A DNA stretch of 64,000 nucleotides from positions 496,001-560,000 of the forward strand of contig CP137328.1 in assembly GCA_033182465.1 (NCBI GenBank), in the 5' to 3' direction. The position numbers were made by a program, and so were the translations under genes. Of this stretch, positions 12,116 through 23,890 are shown piece after piece (within the stretch, counting starts at the first letter, position 1; the number at the start of each line of letters is the position of its first letter). The stretch is from Sanghuangporus weigelae (Eukaryota > Basidiomycota > Agaricomycetes > Hymenochaetales > Hymenochaetaceae). Under the pieces are notes generated by a model. That model made no database searches. It was not told where the DNA came from and worked only from the letters and a program-made list of their open reading frames with translations.

Positions 12116-12362
12116 CGTTTCTTTTCTCTTTCTGGCATGCATCCGTTCCGTTGATTGGATTCTTGATCTGTCAGGCGCCAGTTTGCACAAACTGGCTGAA
12201 CTTATAATCACTCTCGCTCTTTCCCGTCCTTTTCTCTTTTCCTCTTTTTGTCTCTTTTTGTCTCTTTTTTTTTCTGCTTTTCTGCTTTGTTATCCGGTCC
12301 CGGTCTTGCAAAAAAAGCGGGAGTAGGACGAAACGTATCCATACATGTACAGTAGAATATTT

Positions 12363-12384
12363 ACATACATACATACATACATAC
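12363..12384. repeat. ACAT tetranucleotide repeat
   Basis: Five and a half uninterrupted ACAT units. Confidence 0.85.
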
Positions 12385-12782
12385 AGTATATACGGAATCT
12401 TTCAATCTTGTTGAACGCGTACGTAAGATAGTTATACCAGTCGCTCTATGATTTGTATGTATACACGAAGCCAAGTCGACTCAGCTTGTTTTTTCGTACT
12501 TACTGAGCTGCGAATGAACGCGAAGCGTCCGAGTTCTTAATCAAAAATTACATGAACGGATCGGTACACGCGGTACTGACTACTGACTCACTTACTTGTA
12601 TTCGGGGCCTAAGCACTGCCTAAGCGAAATAAGCTTTGAAAATGAAACAGGGAATAACAATTTATAGCGTTTTGTTACCAGGGCCACCACTCACCACTCC
12701 CCACCATTCACCGCCATCCAGACCGTCAAAGCTCCCGCGCTTTATATTCTGCGTACTCTAGGTCCGTGTTGGAATAGAAAGC

Positions 12783-12789
12783 TATATAA
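12783..12789 (+). promoter_or_regulatory. TATA box of the gene at 13037
   Basis: TATATAA about 250 nt upstream of the chosen ATG. A possible leader intron (GTAAGT at 12926 to CAG at 12963) lies between them, which would explain the distance. Confidence 0.5.
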
Positions 12790-13036
12790 CAAGAGAGTCG
12801 GAGGACGGTTTTTACTTGAGTTTTAGCCGGGTTTCTTGGGTAGTTAACGAGCCACCAGACGGGTTGGACATTCATTAATATTGTCTCAGTCAGTCTTTGA
12901 GACTCGGACGATATTAATATTTCTTGTAAGTCTTTTTATACATTTATTATCATTCATGATCAGTCGACTCGAATCATACATATACCGTGCTAACGTATGT
13001 CGGTCCAGTCTGAGCTTGGAGCGAATTGGGATACGT

Positions 13037-13603
13037 ATGCGATTCCGGGCGCCTGAGTATTACGATTCTGACGAGGAGGAGGAGGAGGAGGACTCTACAC
13101 CTGCAGTACCTCCCGCTCCCAGCGCACCTCTTGCCGCAGCTGGTACTAGCAACGCCGTAGGACCAGCCACGGGCGCCCACAGAGCGCGCATCCGCGAACT
13201 GCACATCCTTTCTAAGAAGAAACAGGCTAAGCATAAACGGAGGGGAAAGGGGAAGATAGGGATGAAGCGGTTCGAGGCGTATCGCGACGCGTACCTCGCC
13301 CGTCGTCGCGGACAACACGGTCAGGGTCCCCCGGAGCTGGGACGGGAGGAAGAGCGCAAGAGCGAGCATCCTGAGCGCGCTTTGTCTTTGTCTCGTGAAT
13401 CTGCTGCTCCGATGGTGGTGGATGTCGGGAATCCGCTGGCGTGTGGACTGGGACGTGCTTTTGACGATTTCGTTAGGAATTTGGCTGGTGGAAGCGGAAG
13501 TGGTAATGGCAATGGCAATGGCAATGGTAGACCATCCTCGGGCTCGTATATCGCTCCGGGCGCCTTTCCGGGACCGTCGATGATTGATTCGGATAACAAC
13601 TAA
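13037..13603 (+). CDS. Small acidic/basic low-complexity protein ending in a PGAFPG...IDSD motif
   Basis: A frame of 188 residues from the ATG at 13037. The frame is open up to 12881, but the upstream part is hydrophobic with no similarity, and a plausible leader intron (12926-12963) would remove some of it. After MRFRAPEYY comes DSDEEEEEEDS (a GAG/GAA repeat). Then a Lys-rich block KKKQAKHKRRGKGKIGMKRF that could be a nuclear signal, an Arg-rich helix, and a (GN)n stretch from an AATGGC repeat. The last residues GAFPGPSMIDSDNN match the PGAFPGMTIDSD motif of the 9699 gene, so the two are probably relatives, this one lacking the coiled coil and J-like tail. Function unknown. Confidence 0.6.
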   Translation: MRFRAPEYYDSDEEEEEEDSTPAVPPAPSAPLAAAGTSNAVGPATGAHRARIRELHILSKKKQAKHKRRGKGKIGMKRFEAYRDAYLARRRGQHGQGPPELGREEERKSEHPERALSLSRESAAPMVVDVGNPLACGLGRAFDDFVRNLAGGSGSGNGNGNGNGRPSSGSYIAPGAFPGPSMIDSDNN

Positions 13604-14647
13604 ATAATGGTCGACTCGGAGCGTTTTGCTGTCTGTTTGTAATTTTTTGGTTCGGCCCCGTTTACTTGCTTATACAAAGTTATGCAACTCGGAGTTGTTA
13701 TAGATTTGGAATCGAATATGGTTCGGCCATTGTACTGTGCAAATGTATTACTGGAAAATGTTGTCTTCAGAATGAAATGCGTACAGTACTGTGTAAAAGA
13801 CTGGATACAGGAAACCGCGGGCGGTTTGGGTGTCCCATTCTTGGTGCCCCGAAATACTGAAAACCAGGTGGTTTCAAGAAATCTTCGCCAACCCAGTGTA
13901 TGGATTCATGGGGAACTTAAGTATTCATCGCGGTCTCCTCAGTCTTTGCAAACTGAACAAAATCCTATCATTAGATGTTTGGTGTACCAGAGGAACTGCA
14001 AGCACGAAGTGTAGTTTTCTCAAAGCTAATTTTAAGCAATTTGTGGTGATGACTAGTATATATGGCGACGATTTACTCCACGGTGAACAATTCTTCTTCT
14101 TCTTCTTTTTTTTTTTTGAATACCGAAAGGTGATCATGATCTGCAGATCTGCGTCCACGTTTGTACCGTGCTCGGCGTGTCCACTGCGACCCTTTCCCCT
14201 GTTCTCACCTCCAGATCTCTCTCAGATGAACATGAAAGAAAAATCCTTGGATCATCCTCATATACCTGATGGTAGCGTCCAGAGCCGATAATTCGAGGGA
14301 AAGTATCGCGCAAGAAATGTACTCATCAGATTCTTTCGAGTTGGAGACTTCCCGGTTGTTGACCTTTTTATCCCGCTGAACGACATGAAGACTGGAACCA
14401 GTCTTTCTTGTCCAAAACAAATCCGCTCGAGTAGTACGAGCCGCCATCTTTGCTAGCAGTGGCACAGACAGTCCGGAATGACGGGGGAAAGGAAATCTGC
14501 CTTTCCTGACACAGAGAATGGACCGGTAGGAGATTAACGCGCGATCACGAGCAGGCAAGCAGGATTCTGACAAGTCTACGACACGCGGTGTGCACTTTCG
14601 GTGATCGCGGATTCGAAAATAAATATGAGCAGCACTGCGCATACGGC
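13604..14647. other. Intergenic region before the FAD oxidoreductase pair
   Basis: Only shadow-sized ORFs on both strands. A TTC repeat running into a T tract sits at 14091-14117. Nothing else supported. Confidence 0.6.
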
Positions 14648-16676
14648 ATGGAGAAAATGAGCTCTGGAATGACGCTCTCATTCACTCTTGCCATACTTGC
14701 GACGGCGTCCTTGAGCATTGCTTTCTCCGATGGGGTAGATATGGATCCTGCGACAAAGGCATGTCAACTGCTGGTAAATGCATTTCCGCAGCTCGTGGCA
14801 TTTCCAGGTGCGATACTGGACCTTCCCTTCGCCCGCCATTCGAGACCTTACGTGATACACTCTGTGCAGGTTCTGAGCAGTATAGCTCTGACATAGAGCA
14901 CTGGGCGTTTACCAGTACCCAAAATGCCACCTGTACCATTGAGCCTGAAACTGCAGATGACGTAGGCGAAATAGTGGGTCACATACCTTTATCTCATGCT
15001 TTCATTACTAATTTATTTCATAGCTGAAAATCATCGGTAGAGGCGATATCATGGCACCCTTCGCTGTAAGTACGCCATTGACTGATTGTCACAAATGCAA
15101 TGAATTAAGCTTTTTTTTTAATCAAGGTTAAAGGTGGTGGACATGCCTACAACATCGGTCACAGCTCGACCACCGGCGTTCAGATTTCCATGACAAAGTT
15201 CACCGGCTTGGATTACGATGCCGGGAGTGAGACCGTCACAATAGGCACCGGCCTTATTTGGGATGAAGTTTATAGTCGTCTCGAGCCATTCGGCGTGATG
15301 GTGAATGGAGGGCGAGTGCCCGGTGTCGGTGCGTCTTCTGGTCAGCTTCTGCTTGTTCTGCCTTACCAGGTTGAATTTTTTCAGGTGTTGCCGGTTTAAG
15401 TCTCGGTGGAGGCTACTCGTGGAAGACGAACCAATTCGGCCTCGGCATCGATACTATTGTTTCGCACAGCGTCGTTCTTCCTTCTGGTGAGCAAGTACGT
15501 GCAAGCAACACGTCCTATCCAGACCTGTTTTTTGGATTGAAGGTAATAGAGCATCCATAAACGATGCCGCTCCATATTCTGAGTATCTGACTAGGGAGGT
15601 TTGAATAACTTTGGCATCGTTACAAACATCACGTTTGAAGCTCATCCTCAGACGCTTGTCTACGTGAGTTGCAAAAATAGAACACCCTTGAGCAAAGCTA
15701 ACGCAGTTTCTCAGGGTGGCCAGATCACGTATGCATCGAATGTATCAAAAATCGTGAATGCGGCAGCCAGCAACTTCTCGGCAAACAATAAAGAACCTAA
15801 AGCTCAGGTAATATCGAGTGTTGCATCGGTTTTGGGAGAGGTAATGTCCATAACGTAGTGCCTTTGCCCTTGATGTTCTGACACCTTTACTTCTGTCACC
15901 GAAGTTTGTAGCTGTAGTACTCTTGTTCTATGATGGACCAACATTGCCCAGCGGGATTTTCGATGCATTTCTCTCCATTCCATATATGTCGTCGGATATC
16001 AGCACACGGACATTCGTTGATTTATTCGAGTCCTTCGGGAATACGACTATTGGTTCTGGTCCGATGGGGTGAGCACAGCCGAGTTCTTTCTACCCTTCGA
16101 TTAATCTTGTCACTTTCTTAGGAATGTTGGGCATGTGGTTCCAGTCACAGACTATCCAGTAGACCTTCTAAACCAAATAGCTGAAGAGGTGACTGTACTT
16201 GAAGGCAGACTGATTCGAGCGAATGATGGGTTGCCGGTTATCGTGGCCGTCTCGTATGAACCGTTTCTGAAACCTTTCTCCAATTCTCGTGGAGGCGCAT
16301 ATCCTCACCCGTCGTCACGACAGGTGACGCCAATGTACATTTCTGCCATGTACCAGATAAATCTGAATTCGACAAAAGGTATGAGTCCTGGTCATTGGGA
16401 AGTTTTCTGGTTTCCTGGTGAAAATAAACTACAGATGAACAGTCAGGGTTCCATGAAATGGTTGTGTCATCGGTGAAGGAGCTCTCAAACTTGATCCAGG
16501 CTGAAGCGGTGAGCCTTGGCGTGAGCCAGTGGGACGACATATTATATCCCAATTACGCTCTTGATGGAACTCCTCTCAAGCTCATGTACGGGTCTAATGT
16601 GCAGACGCTGAGGGAGATTGCTGCGAAGTATGATCCTGATGGGATCATGAAGTTGACTGGTGGTCCTCACTTCTGA
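14648..16676 (+). CDS. Secreted FAD-linked oxidoreductase (berberine-bridge/6-hydroxynicotine-oxidase type), copy 1
   Basis: Ten exons: 14648-14807, 14870-14973, 15024-15065, 15127-15328, 15385-15542, 15595-15663, 15715-15840, 15905-16068, 16122-16378, 16435-16676; 1524 nt, 507 residues. A signal peptide (LSFTLAILATASLSIAFS) is followed by the FAD_binding_4 fold. That fold shows CTIEPETADDVGEI, KIIGRGDIMAPFAVKGGGHAYNIGH, whose His is the expected covalent FAD site, and GLSLGGGYSW. The C-terminal BBE-like part ends in DDILYPNYALDGTP and REIAAKYDPDG. The cysteine that forms the second FAD link in berberine bridge enzymes is not evident. Such enzymes oxidise sugars or alcohols and yield H2O2; the substrate is unknown. 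It lies head-to-tail with a close copy about 1 kb downstream. Confidence 0.9.
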
Positions 16677-17676
16677 ATTCATATTGTTTCTGGCATTCAT
16701 ATGCATACATGTATACACTTACAGGCTTCTGTTCAAGCTGAGAGCCTGTGCGCCTGGGTTTCACGTGTATTACATTACCAAAGTTGGAAATGAAGATCGC
16801 CGATCCGGTCTGCCCTCCGTAAGCTCCGTTTCCATCTCACTTTTGCTCTCGCTTTCCTTCTTCAATGTCAGTATCAAGTGCCGATGAGCCACCTTTCTGA
16901 CGGGATGTAGAGAAAGGAAGCATTCGCTTGAGATAATGCTGCAGTACAAAGGTTTCTCTGGCAGTCGTTAATGGCACACATGACCAAGGCGATCGCTCAA
17001 TACAGCACATCTTGTGATTGCGTGCTAGTGGAGAAGCTTCAAATGGTGCGAGAAGAAGAAGTCATTGAGAAGAATAGAGAACACGGCGTAGCAAGAGAAG
17101 TTTTCGGCACATGTAGATTCAACTGACAATGCAAGTCCTCGACCGCAGTGCCAGTTCCTCCTCAGACTCTCTATGCACTTGGTTGATACCCTCAACTTCT
17201 CGATTGGACCGATCTAAGGGCTCGTAGCTCATGCAGCGCGGAAAAATCTTGATGAGTTATTTTTTGCTTCGGAATCACTGTTCCATTCATGATCCACACC
17301 TTCTACGCCAGGGTCATATGAGACTGCTACTTCGTGCACTGATTTGAATCTGACAGATTTCTTTTACTCGAGAACAATTATAAGCGAAGTTCCTTAAGAA
17401 ATGTTTTTGAGTCAGTATGCCTCGCGAATTGGAGCATTATAGAAAAAAAATGCCTTCTGTAACTGGATTACTTCGTTGGCTGACTCGCTTCCATTTGTTC
17501 ATCATGATCCCACGTCCTCCAATCACCACTACAAGGGCACGGGGCGCTCTATCTTTACGACATTGGTATTGCTACATCTGAATGTGGTTATACTTAGACA
17601 AACTCACTCATGAAGATAAGTACCCGGTTTTCACCCAGACCATCGACTGGCTTCCTCTGGAGTGCCTACCCATATA
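16677..17676. other. Spacer between the two FAD oxidoreductase copies
   Basis: About 1 kb with no ORF of note. It must hold the promoter of copy 2. Confidence 0.65.
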
Positions 17677-19682
17677 ATGACGCTCTTTGTTGCGCTGGCG
17701 ATCCTACGTTTGGTGACCTCTACTATTGGATCATCTCCAACAGTCCTGCAGTCGGATCCAGCAGTGAAGGCTTGCCAATTTCTGCAGGATGCGTTTCCGC
17801 AGCTCGTTTCATTTCCAGGTGCGATTCGCAATCTCTTCTCGTCCCTCGACTTCCTAGATGGCAGACTTTTACTTAGGTTCAGATCAATACAATGCTGATA
17901 TAAAGCACTGGGCGGCCACCAGTACTCAAAACGCGGTATGCTCGATAGAACCCGAAACAGCTGACGATGTCAGCAAAATCGTAGGCTCATTAATAGTTTT
18001 TGGTTCTTCCTAGCCATTGACAAGTAAAATACATAGATGAGAATTATCGGTAGACGCGACGTAATGGCACCTTTCGCTGTAAGTTCTTTGTAAGACAGAC
18101 CTCATGCACGCTTCAAAAATATGTTCTTTCGTAGATCAAAAGCGGAGGACATGCTTACAATATTGGTCACAGTTCGACCACTGGCGTGCAAATCTCCATG
18201 ACAAAGTTCAACGGCTTAGAATACAATCCAGAAAGTGGCACAGTCACGATAGGCTCCGGACTTACCTGGGACCAAGTATATCGACGACTAGAGCCCTTGG
18301 GAGTTATGGTAACAGGAGGGCGATTTGATGGGGTCGGTGCGTCTATGGTCTATATATACACGTAACTTAATTTATGCAACGAGGTTATCAGGAGTCACCG
18401 GTCTGAGTCTCGGCGGAGGCTATTCTTGGAAGACGAATCGGTACGGCCTCACTATCGACACAATTGCTTCGCATAACATTGTCCTCCCCAATGGCGAGCA
18501 AGTTCGTGCAAGTAACGAATCCTTTCCGGATTTGTTCTTCGGTCTCAAGGTGAACAGCAATGATTATTAGTATGGCTAAGTACTTATAAATCCTTCAAGG
18601 GTGGTTTCAATAACTTTGGAATTGTTACAAATATCACCTTTGAGAGTCATCCTCAGACTCTTGTTTACGTGAGTAGATGGAACTCACTCGCCTGACTGAT
18701 GCTTATAGAAGCCATTAGGGAGGATTGATCAAGTATGCAGCGAACGCAACTGATGCCGTGAATGAGGCCATAAGTGTGTTTTCGGATAACAATATGGACC
18801 CTAGAGCACAAGTGTGGCTATTTCAATTTTCGATATCCGGCCAGGTATGTGTTCATGATCATCCCTCCCAGTTCAAGCAGGTCACCGTTGTATATTATTA
18901 TGTTGTTTATAGTTTTCGAATGCTTTAACCGTCTTCTATGATGGGCCTGCTCCCCCAAATGCGATGTTCGATGCATTTTTTGCGATACCCTGTATATCAT
19001 CTGACGTCAAGACACGGACATTCGTAAATTTCTTCGAGGTAACCGGAATTTTAAGCTTTCTTCCAGAGGATCAATTTGGGTGCGACCAACCTTGATGTTT
19101 TGCTACTAAACTTGACCCTTGCCCAATTGTAGCTCTGCTCTGCACGTGGTCCCCCTCACGAATTATCCGAAGTCTCTTCTTCGCAAGATCACTAGAGAAA
19201 TATCCGCTTTCGGGGACAGACTCACCGCAGCAAGCAATGGATCGCAATTCACGGTAGTTTCGGGATCACAACCGTTCTTAAACCATTTCTCCCACTCTCG
19301 TGGCGGGGCATATCCTCATCCACCCTCTCGGCAAGTCACGCCCTTTATACCTTTCGTTGTATACGAGATGGATCCCAAGCTGAGGAAAGGTACATGTGAT
19401 CACCGTTATGAACTCAACTCGAAATTGAAGTACCTCTCAGATGACCAGTCGGCATTCCACGCTTTCGTTGTTTCGTCGCTGAAAGAGTTTTCAAACATGA
19501 TCCAGGCCGAGGCAGTAGCCGAAGGCGTAAGCCGCTGGGACGATATCTTATATCCCAACTACGCTCTTGACGGAACTCCTCTTGAGCTAATGTATGGCTC
19601 CAACGTTGAGACACTTCGTGAGATAGCTGCAAAGTATGATCCGAATAGAATCATGAGGCTCACGGGCGGACCTCGTTTCTAA
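17677..19682 (+). CDS. Secreted FAD-linked oxidoreductase, copy 2
   Basis: Ten exons: 17677-17818, 17877-17980, 18037-18078, 18135-18336, 18392-18549, 18600-18668, 18719-18844, 18913-19079, 19133-19389, 19441-19682; 1509 nt, 502 residues. Exons 2-7, 9 and 10 have exactly the same lengths as in copy 1 and introns sit at the same codons, so this is a tandem duplication. The ATG at 17677 opens a signal peptide (MTLFVALAILRLVTSTIGSS); the frame is open a little further up only through a GTG. Motifs: RIIGRRDVMAPFA, SGGHAYNIGHSST, GLSLGGGYSWKTN, NYALDGTPLELMYGSN, AKYDPNRIMRLTGG. The substrate is unknown, and divergence from copy 1 suggests possible specialisation. Confidence 0.9.
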
Positions 19683-19788
19683 CTTTCAATCCTTGGCGGA
19701 GCGGAGGCGGGAGCTGACAGATTCTTTCTCGTTTCAAAGGAAATGTTCATGACTTCGTGACCAATTCTCGGCCTTCAGTATGCTTCCG

Positions 19789-19810
19789 TGACATCCGTTA
19801 ACGGATGTCA
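19789..19810. repeat. 22-bp perfect palindrome
   Basis: The half-site TGACATCCGTT is followed at once by its exact reverse complement. Outer flanks (CTTC/GAAG) extend the arms imperfectly. It lies 107 nt past the stop of FAD copy 2 and 312 nt before the next gene. Confidence 0.85.
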
Positions 19811-20045
19811 TGAAGAGATTATTTCTTGTTTGTTCGTCGTTTCTTCCGGAATTATGTATGTACAGGTACAACTTGGTCGGCATTGAAGCCGGCATAAGTT
19901 TTATGCTATATGCTGTCCTGTCCGCTCCAAACCTAGTCTGTAAAAACAAATTTGTTATTATTGCGCGCTGTCTTGGCATTTCAATACTTATTTTCTCGTG
20001 TTTCATCACTCCCCTGTCCCCATTAGTAGATCTCCGAACAAAACA

Positions 20046-20053
20046 TATAAAAA
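20046..20053 (+). promoter_or_regulatory. TATA box of the small secreted protein gene
   Basis: TATAAAAA 75 nt upstream of the start codon at 20121. Confidence 0.55.
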
Positions 20054-20120
20054 AGAGATCTCCTTCGGACACCGACTTCTAACTTTTCAGAAGCTACTAT
20101 ATTCTCTGCCTGCTTTCCAT

Positions 20121-20604
20121 ATGTCCAAGTATTCGTTCTTCCTTCGCGTATCATCCTTAGCGTTACTTGCGCTTGCGAGTGCAACCCGTGTCTCCGCTGT
20201 GTGTGGGACGAACGCGATCGGCCTGGCTAATGCTCCGGTCGTAAGTCTGCATTCCATTTGCTCTAGCTCCTTGAAACCAACGTGACGCTTATATTCATTA
20301 GGGAGCCATTATTGTGAACAACGATTGCGCCACTGTCGACACCAAAGAGATCGGTGACTTCAACGTTTGCGGCGAATACGAAGGTGGCTCACAAGCAGTT
20401 TGCCGAACTCCGTGAGCGAAATTTCCTACCCACTTCAAATTGTCCGACTAACGTTTTGCTGTCCGAATCCGCAGTTTTACCCCGAGCACAGTACATACTC
20501 TGGATGGACTAGACTGGGGTAACTGCGTTGCCTCAACGGAGAAATGTGGCACGGATGGCACTACAGATCAGCCTAACATTCTGTGGTGTTGTCCTGCTCT
20601 GTGA
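20121..20604 (+). CDS. Small secreted cysteine-rich protein
   Basis: Three exons (20121-20240, 20302-20411, 20475-20604) make 119 residues. A signal peptide of about 26 residues (LRVSSLALLALASATRVSA) precedes a mature part with eight cysteines, the last two adjacent in LWCCPAL at the C-terminus. The even cysteine count suggests four disulfides. The spacing does not fit hydrophobins, whose CC pairs are internal. It has no other recognisable domain and could be an effector-like or surface protein. The strong TATA box suggests regulated, possibly high expression. Confidence 0.75.
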
Positions 20605-20921
20605 TTACAATAGCTGACCGATTTCTACTGCACGACGAGATGAGGCAAGCAGAATATAATTGATAGTCATGCGCTATTTATGTCGATTCAACGTCTGATA
20701 TGGTATCAAATCTACAATGCGATCGCGAACGAAGTTTCGGGGTATTTAACGCTGCCATGAAGCAGCCAGTCTAGAGGGGTATATTATCAAGGAGAGACGG
20801 AAGGTTTCTCTAAAGCACAACAAGCAGGGAGTTCTATCCACCGTAAAGGAAAACAAGAAGAGCATCGAGGATGAAAAGTCAAGCACTGAAAGAGGAGAAA
20901 TCACTGACGAATTCAAAAACG
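20605..20921. other. Short spacer between convergent genes
   Basis: 3' regions of the small secreted protein gene and of the minus-strand membrane protein. No feature seen. Confidence 0.6.
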
Positions 20922-23352
20922 CTAATCATTGTTTTGTACACCAGCAAAGGAGTCAGAATGCATTTCCACTATATGATCAGCGTCCTCATCTGAACAATCT
21001 TCCATAATCACAACAATTCCCGACGAGCTAGCTTGCGAATAGTTGAAACTTTGGTCTATACCTGTACATGACACTTCAATCTTCAACAATTGGTTGTAAA
21101 AAGATAGCCAACGTACCGAGACTCTCGGCAATACCGAACGAGTACGACTCGCTGCGGTCATCGTCATAGCCCGGAGAGGAGCCACCGAGATCGAGGAAAA
21201 GGGAAGTATGGGACGCCCTCGGTCTCAATGTCTGAGGGTCTACCACCATGATTTGAAGTGAACTTTCTCTGGATTCGCGAGCGTTCACGCCAGCACGATC
21301 CATAGCGGCATCAGAACTTGCGTTAGAACCCAAGCTTATATTGCTAGGCTTCATGCTACTTCTCAGTGATGTGCGAGACGATCCTATGGAACCTAGAGAC
21401 GCCACCCTTCTGAGTGGAGATGGTCTCACCGGCGCAGAAAGATCGACAAGAGAGGTCGCATACGGAACAGCCACGTATTTTCCAGAATCATCCTCTACCG
21501 ACTCACTTTCCCATGTGACGCGGACAGAACGTTCGAGAGACCGAGGACTCTTCAGATAAGCCGGCGGAGGGGTAATGATCGAGAAAGGAACATGTTCACG
21601 GACTCGCGAGTGATTCCGATTCAAAGCAGCCGCAGTGAAAGGATCAAGGAATTGCTGTTTCAGCGCCGGAGGACTAGAGAACTCAGATTTCACGGGCGAT
21701 TGCCTCACGTGAACCTTTCCATTATTCCAGATTTCATCCACAGGCGAAGATCTAGACTTCAATAATTCAGAGACGACAAGATCGGATAAAGCGGGAGAAC
21801 CGAGATCTAGAGTCAAAGGAGAGAAAGCAGACATCATCTTTCGCGGAGACTTCGAGTATCTGTCTTTTCCGAGGAGGCGTAGACCTGAAGCACCGAAGAT
21901 CCCAGATTTAGTAGACATTGCACCATAGAACCCGGCTCTGAAAAAATGGGGATGGACGCGGACAGCATTGACCTGAATAGCATCCTGAAACTGAGGGGTA
22001 TGAAGTTCTGGAGAGCCAGGCGATGCAGGTGGTGATGGGAAATGAGGAAGTTGTCTCCAAGAACTTCCAAGACTAGATTCTCTACTCGCATTCAGATGTT
22101 CGTACGTGCTGGAGAGCTCCATGTCCGCTGATCCAAACCCGCTCTCCGTACCTCCGAAGCAAAGCATGAAGGGACTTTCTGCTGAAGAGGCTGCAGCTGA
22201 GTTCATGGAAGGCATCCCATCGCCATAGTCGGTCACCTGAAATCGGAAGATCGCTTCTTGAGGGAGGGTCACTGTCGGGGGCGGTGTGTCCACCTCCCTG
22301 ATCGTCGAAGGTCGTTGACTAAGTGAGACAGTTGGTACAGAGAAGCCGCTACCCCCGGCCGTTTCGTTTGCATAAGGGTTCAGTTGGCATATATTGCTCG
22401 ATGCTGGAGAACAATTTGGAATAGGACCACTTCGACTGGTGCTCATCTGGTCAATGACAGCATTCAGCGATCTTGGCCTTCTTCGTTTATCACGAAATGT
22501 GTCGGGATACATCTCACCAAAACTTGATACACGAGGAATGCGTAAGCTTGAATGCCGTCCTGGTCGCTGATCGGAATGATTCTTTGCTGTACTTTGAAAA
22601 TGCGAGCAGGCCACACTATTGCGAGAATACGCACAAGATTGTTGGGAGTGCCAAGTGTGTCTATGTTGCGACCTGATTGAGAGATTATGCGATTCACGAC
22701 GAAGACGCCATTGATGATTCGCGAATTCGCGCTGCATCCTTGTCTCCCAGTCTGGACTGCCCAGCATCCCTACTAAAACTCCAGGAAGAGAGTCGCGAAG
22801 TTGGCGATGAACAGGTTCGCTTTTTGAAGACAATGAGCTTGATCGTTCCGGTGCGCGACGACGGAAGCGACTTTGCATCGAGTGCAAGTCCACACCAGCG
22901 TGTACATCCTCGAACCGGGGAAGTACATGGTCATCCGTGCTTTCTTCATCCTCTACCTCTGACCATGCCGCACAGAGAGAAGGAAGCTCGTGGATAGTTC
23001 GCAAGCGACGATTTTTCAAATATGTCGCTTTCAAAATCAGCAAAATCAATAGCAAAGAAGTTACGCAAGCCAGAGGAGCAGCCAGAGGAGCAACATGGGA
23101 ACTTGTCGAGATGTGAGCTTCTGCCAACTGTTCCTGAGGCTCCGTAAGTTCCAATGCCATGAGATGTCCTAAGCGGTCCTCAGAGCAGTCAGATAGACAA
23201 CCAATCTGTGAGAAAGTGTTTGCGCGTCTCGTAATTCCCCGATCGCACTGCTGAATGACCGAAAGATGGGTGGCATGCGGAGCAGACTGTACGCCAACAG
23301 CGAAGGTTATCAAAATCAGAAAGACAGGAGTCCCGGGATCAATCAAGAACAT
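20922..23352 (-). CDS. Single-pass membrane protein with long Ser-rich cytoplasmic tail, unknown function
   Basis: Two exons, 23352-21117 and 21061-20922, joined over a 55-nt intron; about 791 residues. Reading through instead would end the protein at a stop inside the intron. An N-terminal signal peptide (FLILITFAVGVQS) is followed by about 70 residues with a few cysteines, then one membrane segment near residues 90-110 (LAACVTSLLLILLILKA-like) and a basic stop-transfer KNRRLR. The rest, more than 650 residues, is Ser/Pro/Arg-rich and probably unstructured, with many possible phosphorylation sites (SRSSP, SPSSRT-like). It ends in an acidic tail with MEDCSDEDADHIVEMHSD. This layout resembles fungal sensors or wall-anchored scaffold proteins, but no domain supports that. 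Confidence 0.7.
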
Positions 23353-23890
23353 AACACGGGGACCCAGGACGTGAACTCGCGCTGAATCAGGCTGATTGTG
23401 GATGGAAGCAAGTCACTGGAATTTCAGTATCAGATCAACCTCAGTATCTCGTAATCTGTTACGTAATTACTGAATACTCATTTCTTTTGCTCTACTCTAC
23501 ATCTATCTTTCGCCACCGAGAAAGCTCATAATAATCCATACATACTTGTCACAGATGCATGCCTTTCTATCTCTAAGAGAAGGTTTCCTTTCCCCAGCAC
23601 GAACTTGTTTTTTATTAGGCACTTCTTCGGATCTTCTGTCGGAATTCTTGCCTTAGCGGTGTTTCCCACCGTTATGTTCGAAGCTCCGTAGATTATCATC
23701 TATTCAGCCACTGGACGGTTTCTTCGGTCCTATCACAATCGTGCTGACTACCCAGCCCGAGAAAGCACGTCACGGAGAATAGTGCACATGATATCATTCC
23801 TTTCGTCCGTCGTCCTCCTCAGCTAAATTTCTGCCTTGGCCACGGATTTCTATTCAGTACTGGTTACCGACACCCGTTGAAAATAGCGTC
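23353..23890. other. Divergent promoter region
   Basis: Lies between the minus-strand membrane protein and the plus-strand Zn2Cys6 factor. It probably serves both. No ORF or clear box stands out. Confidence 0.55.

Larger units (their letters stand above)
11565..12782. other. Pyrimidine-rich downstream region with microsatellites
   Basis: From about 11740 to 12310 the plus strand is strongly C/T-rich, giving long Ser/Leu/Phe/Cys shadow frames with no domain. No real gene seen. It is likely the 3' UTR and spacer before the related gene at 13037. Confidence 0.6.

Noticed and set aside
11569-12326. Long plus-strand frames rich in Ser, Phe, Cys and Leu downstream of the 9699 gene
   Set aside because: They arise from a C/T-rich tract, appear in several frames at once, and match no family.
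20121-20604. Hydrophobin call for the eight-cysteine protein
   Set aside because: Hydrophobins have two internal CC pairs; here the only CC pair is at the C-terminus.
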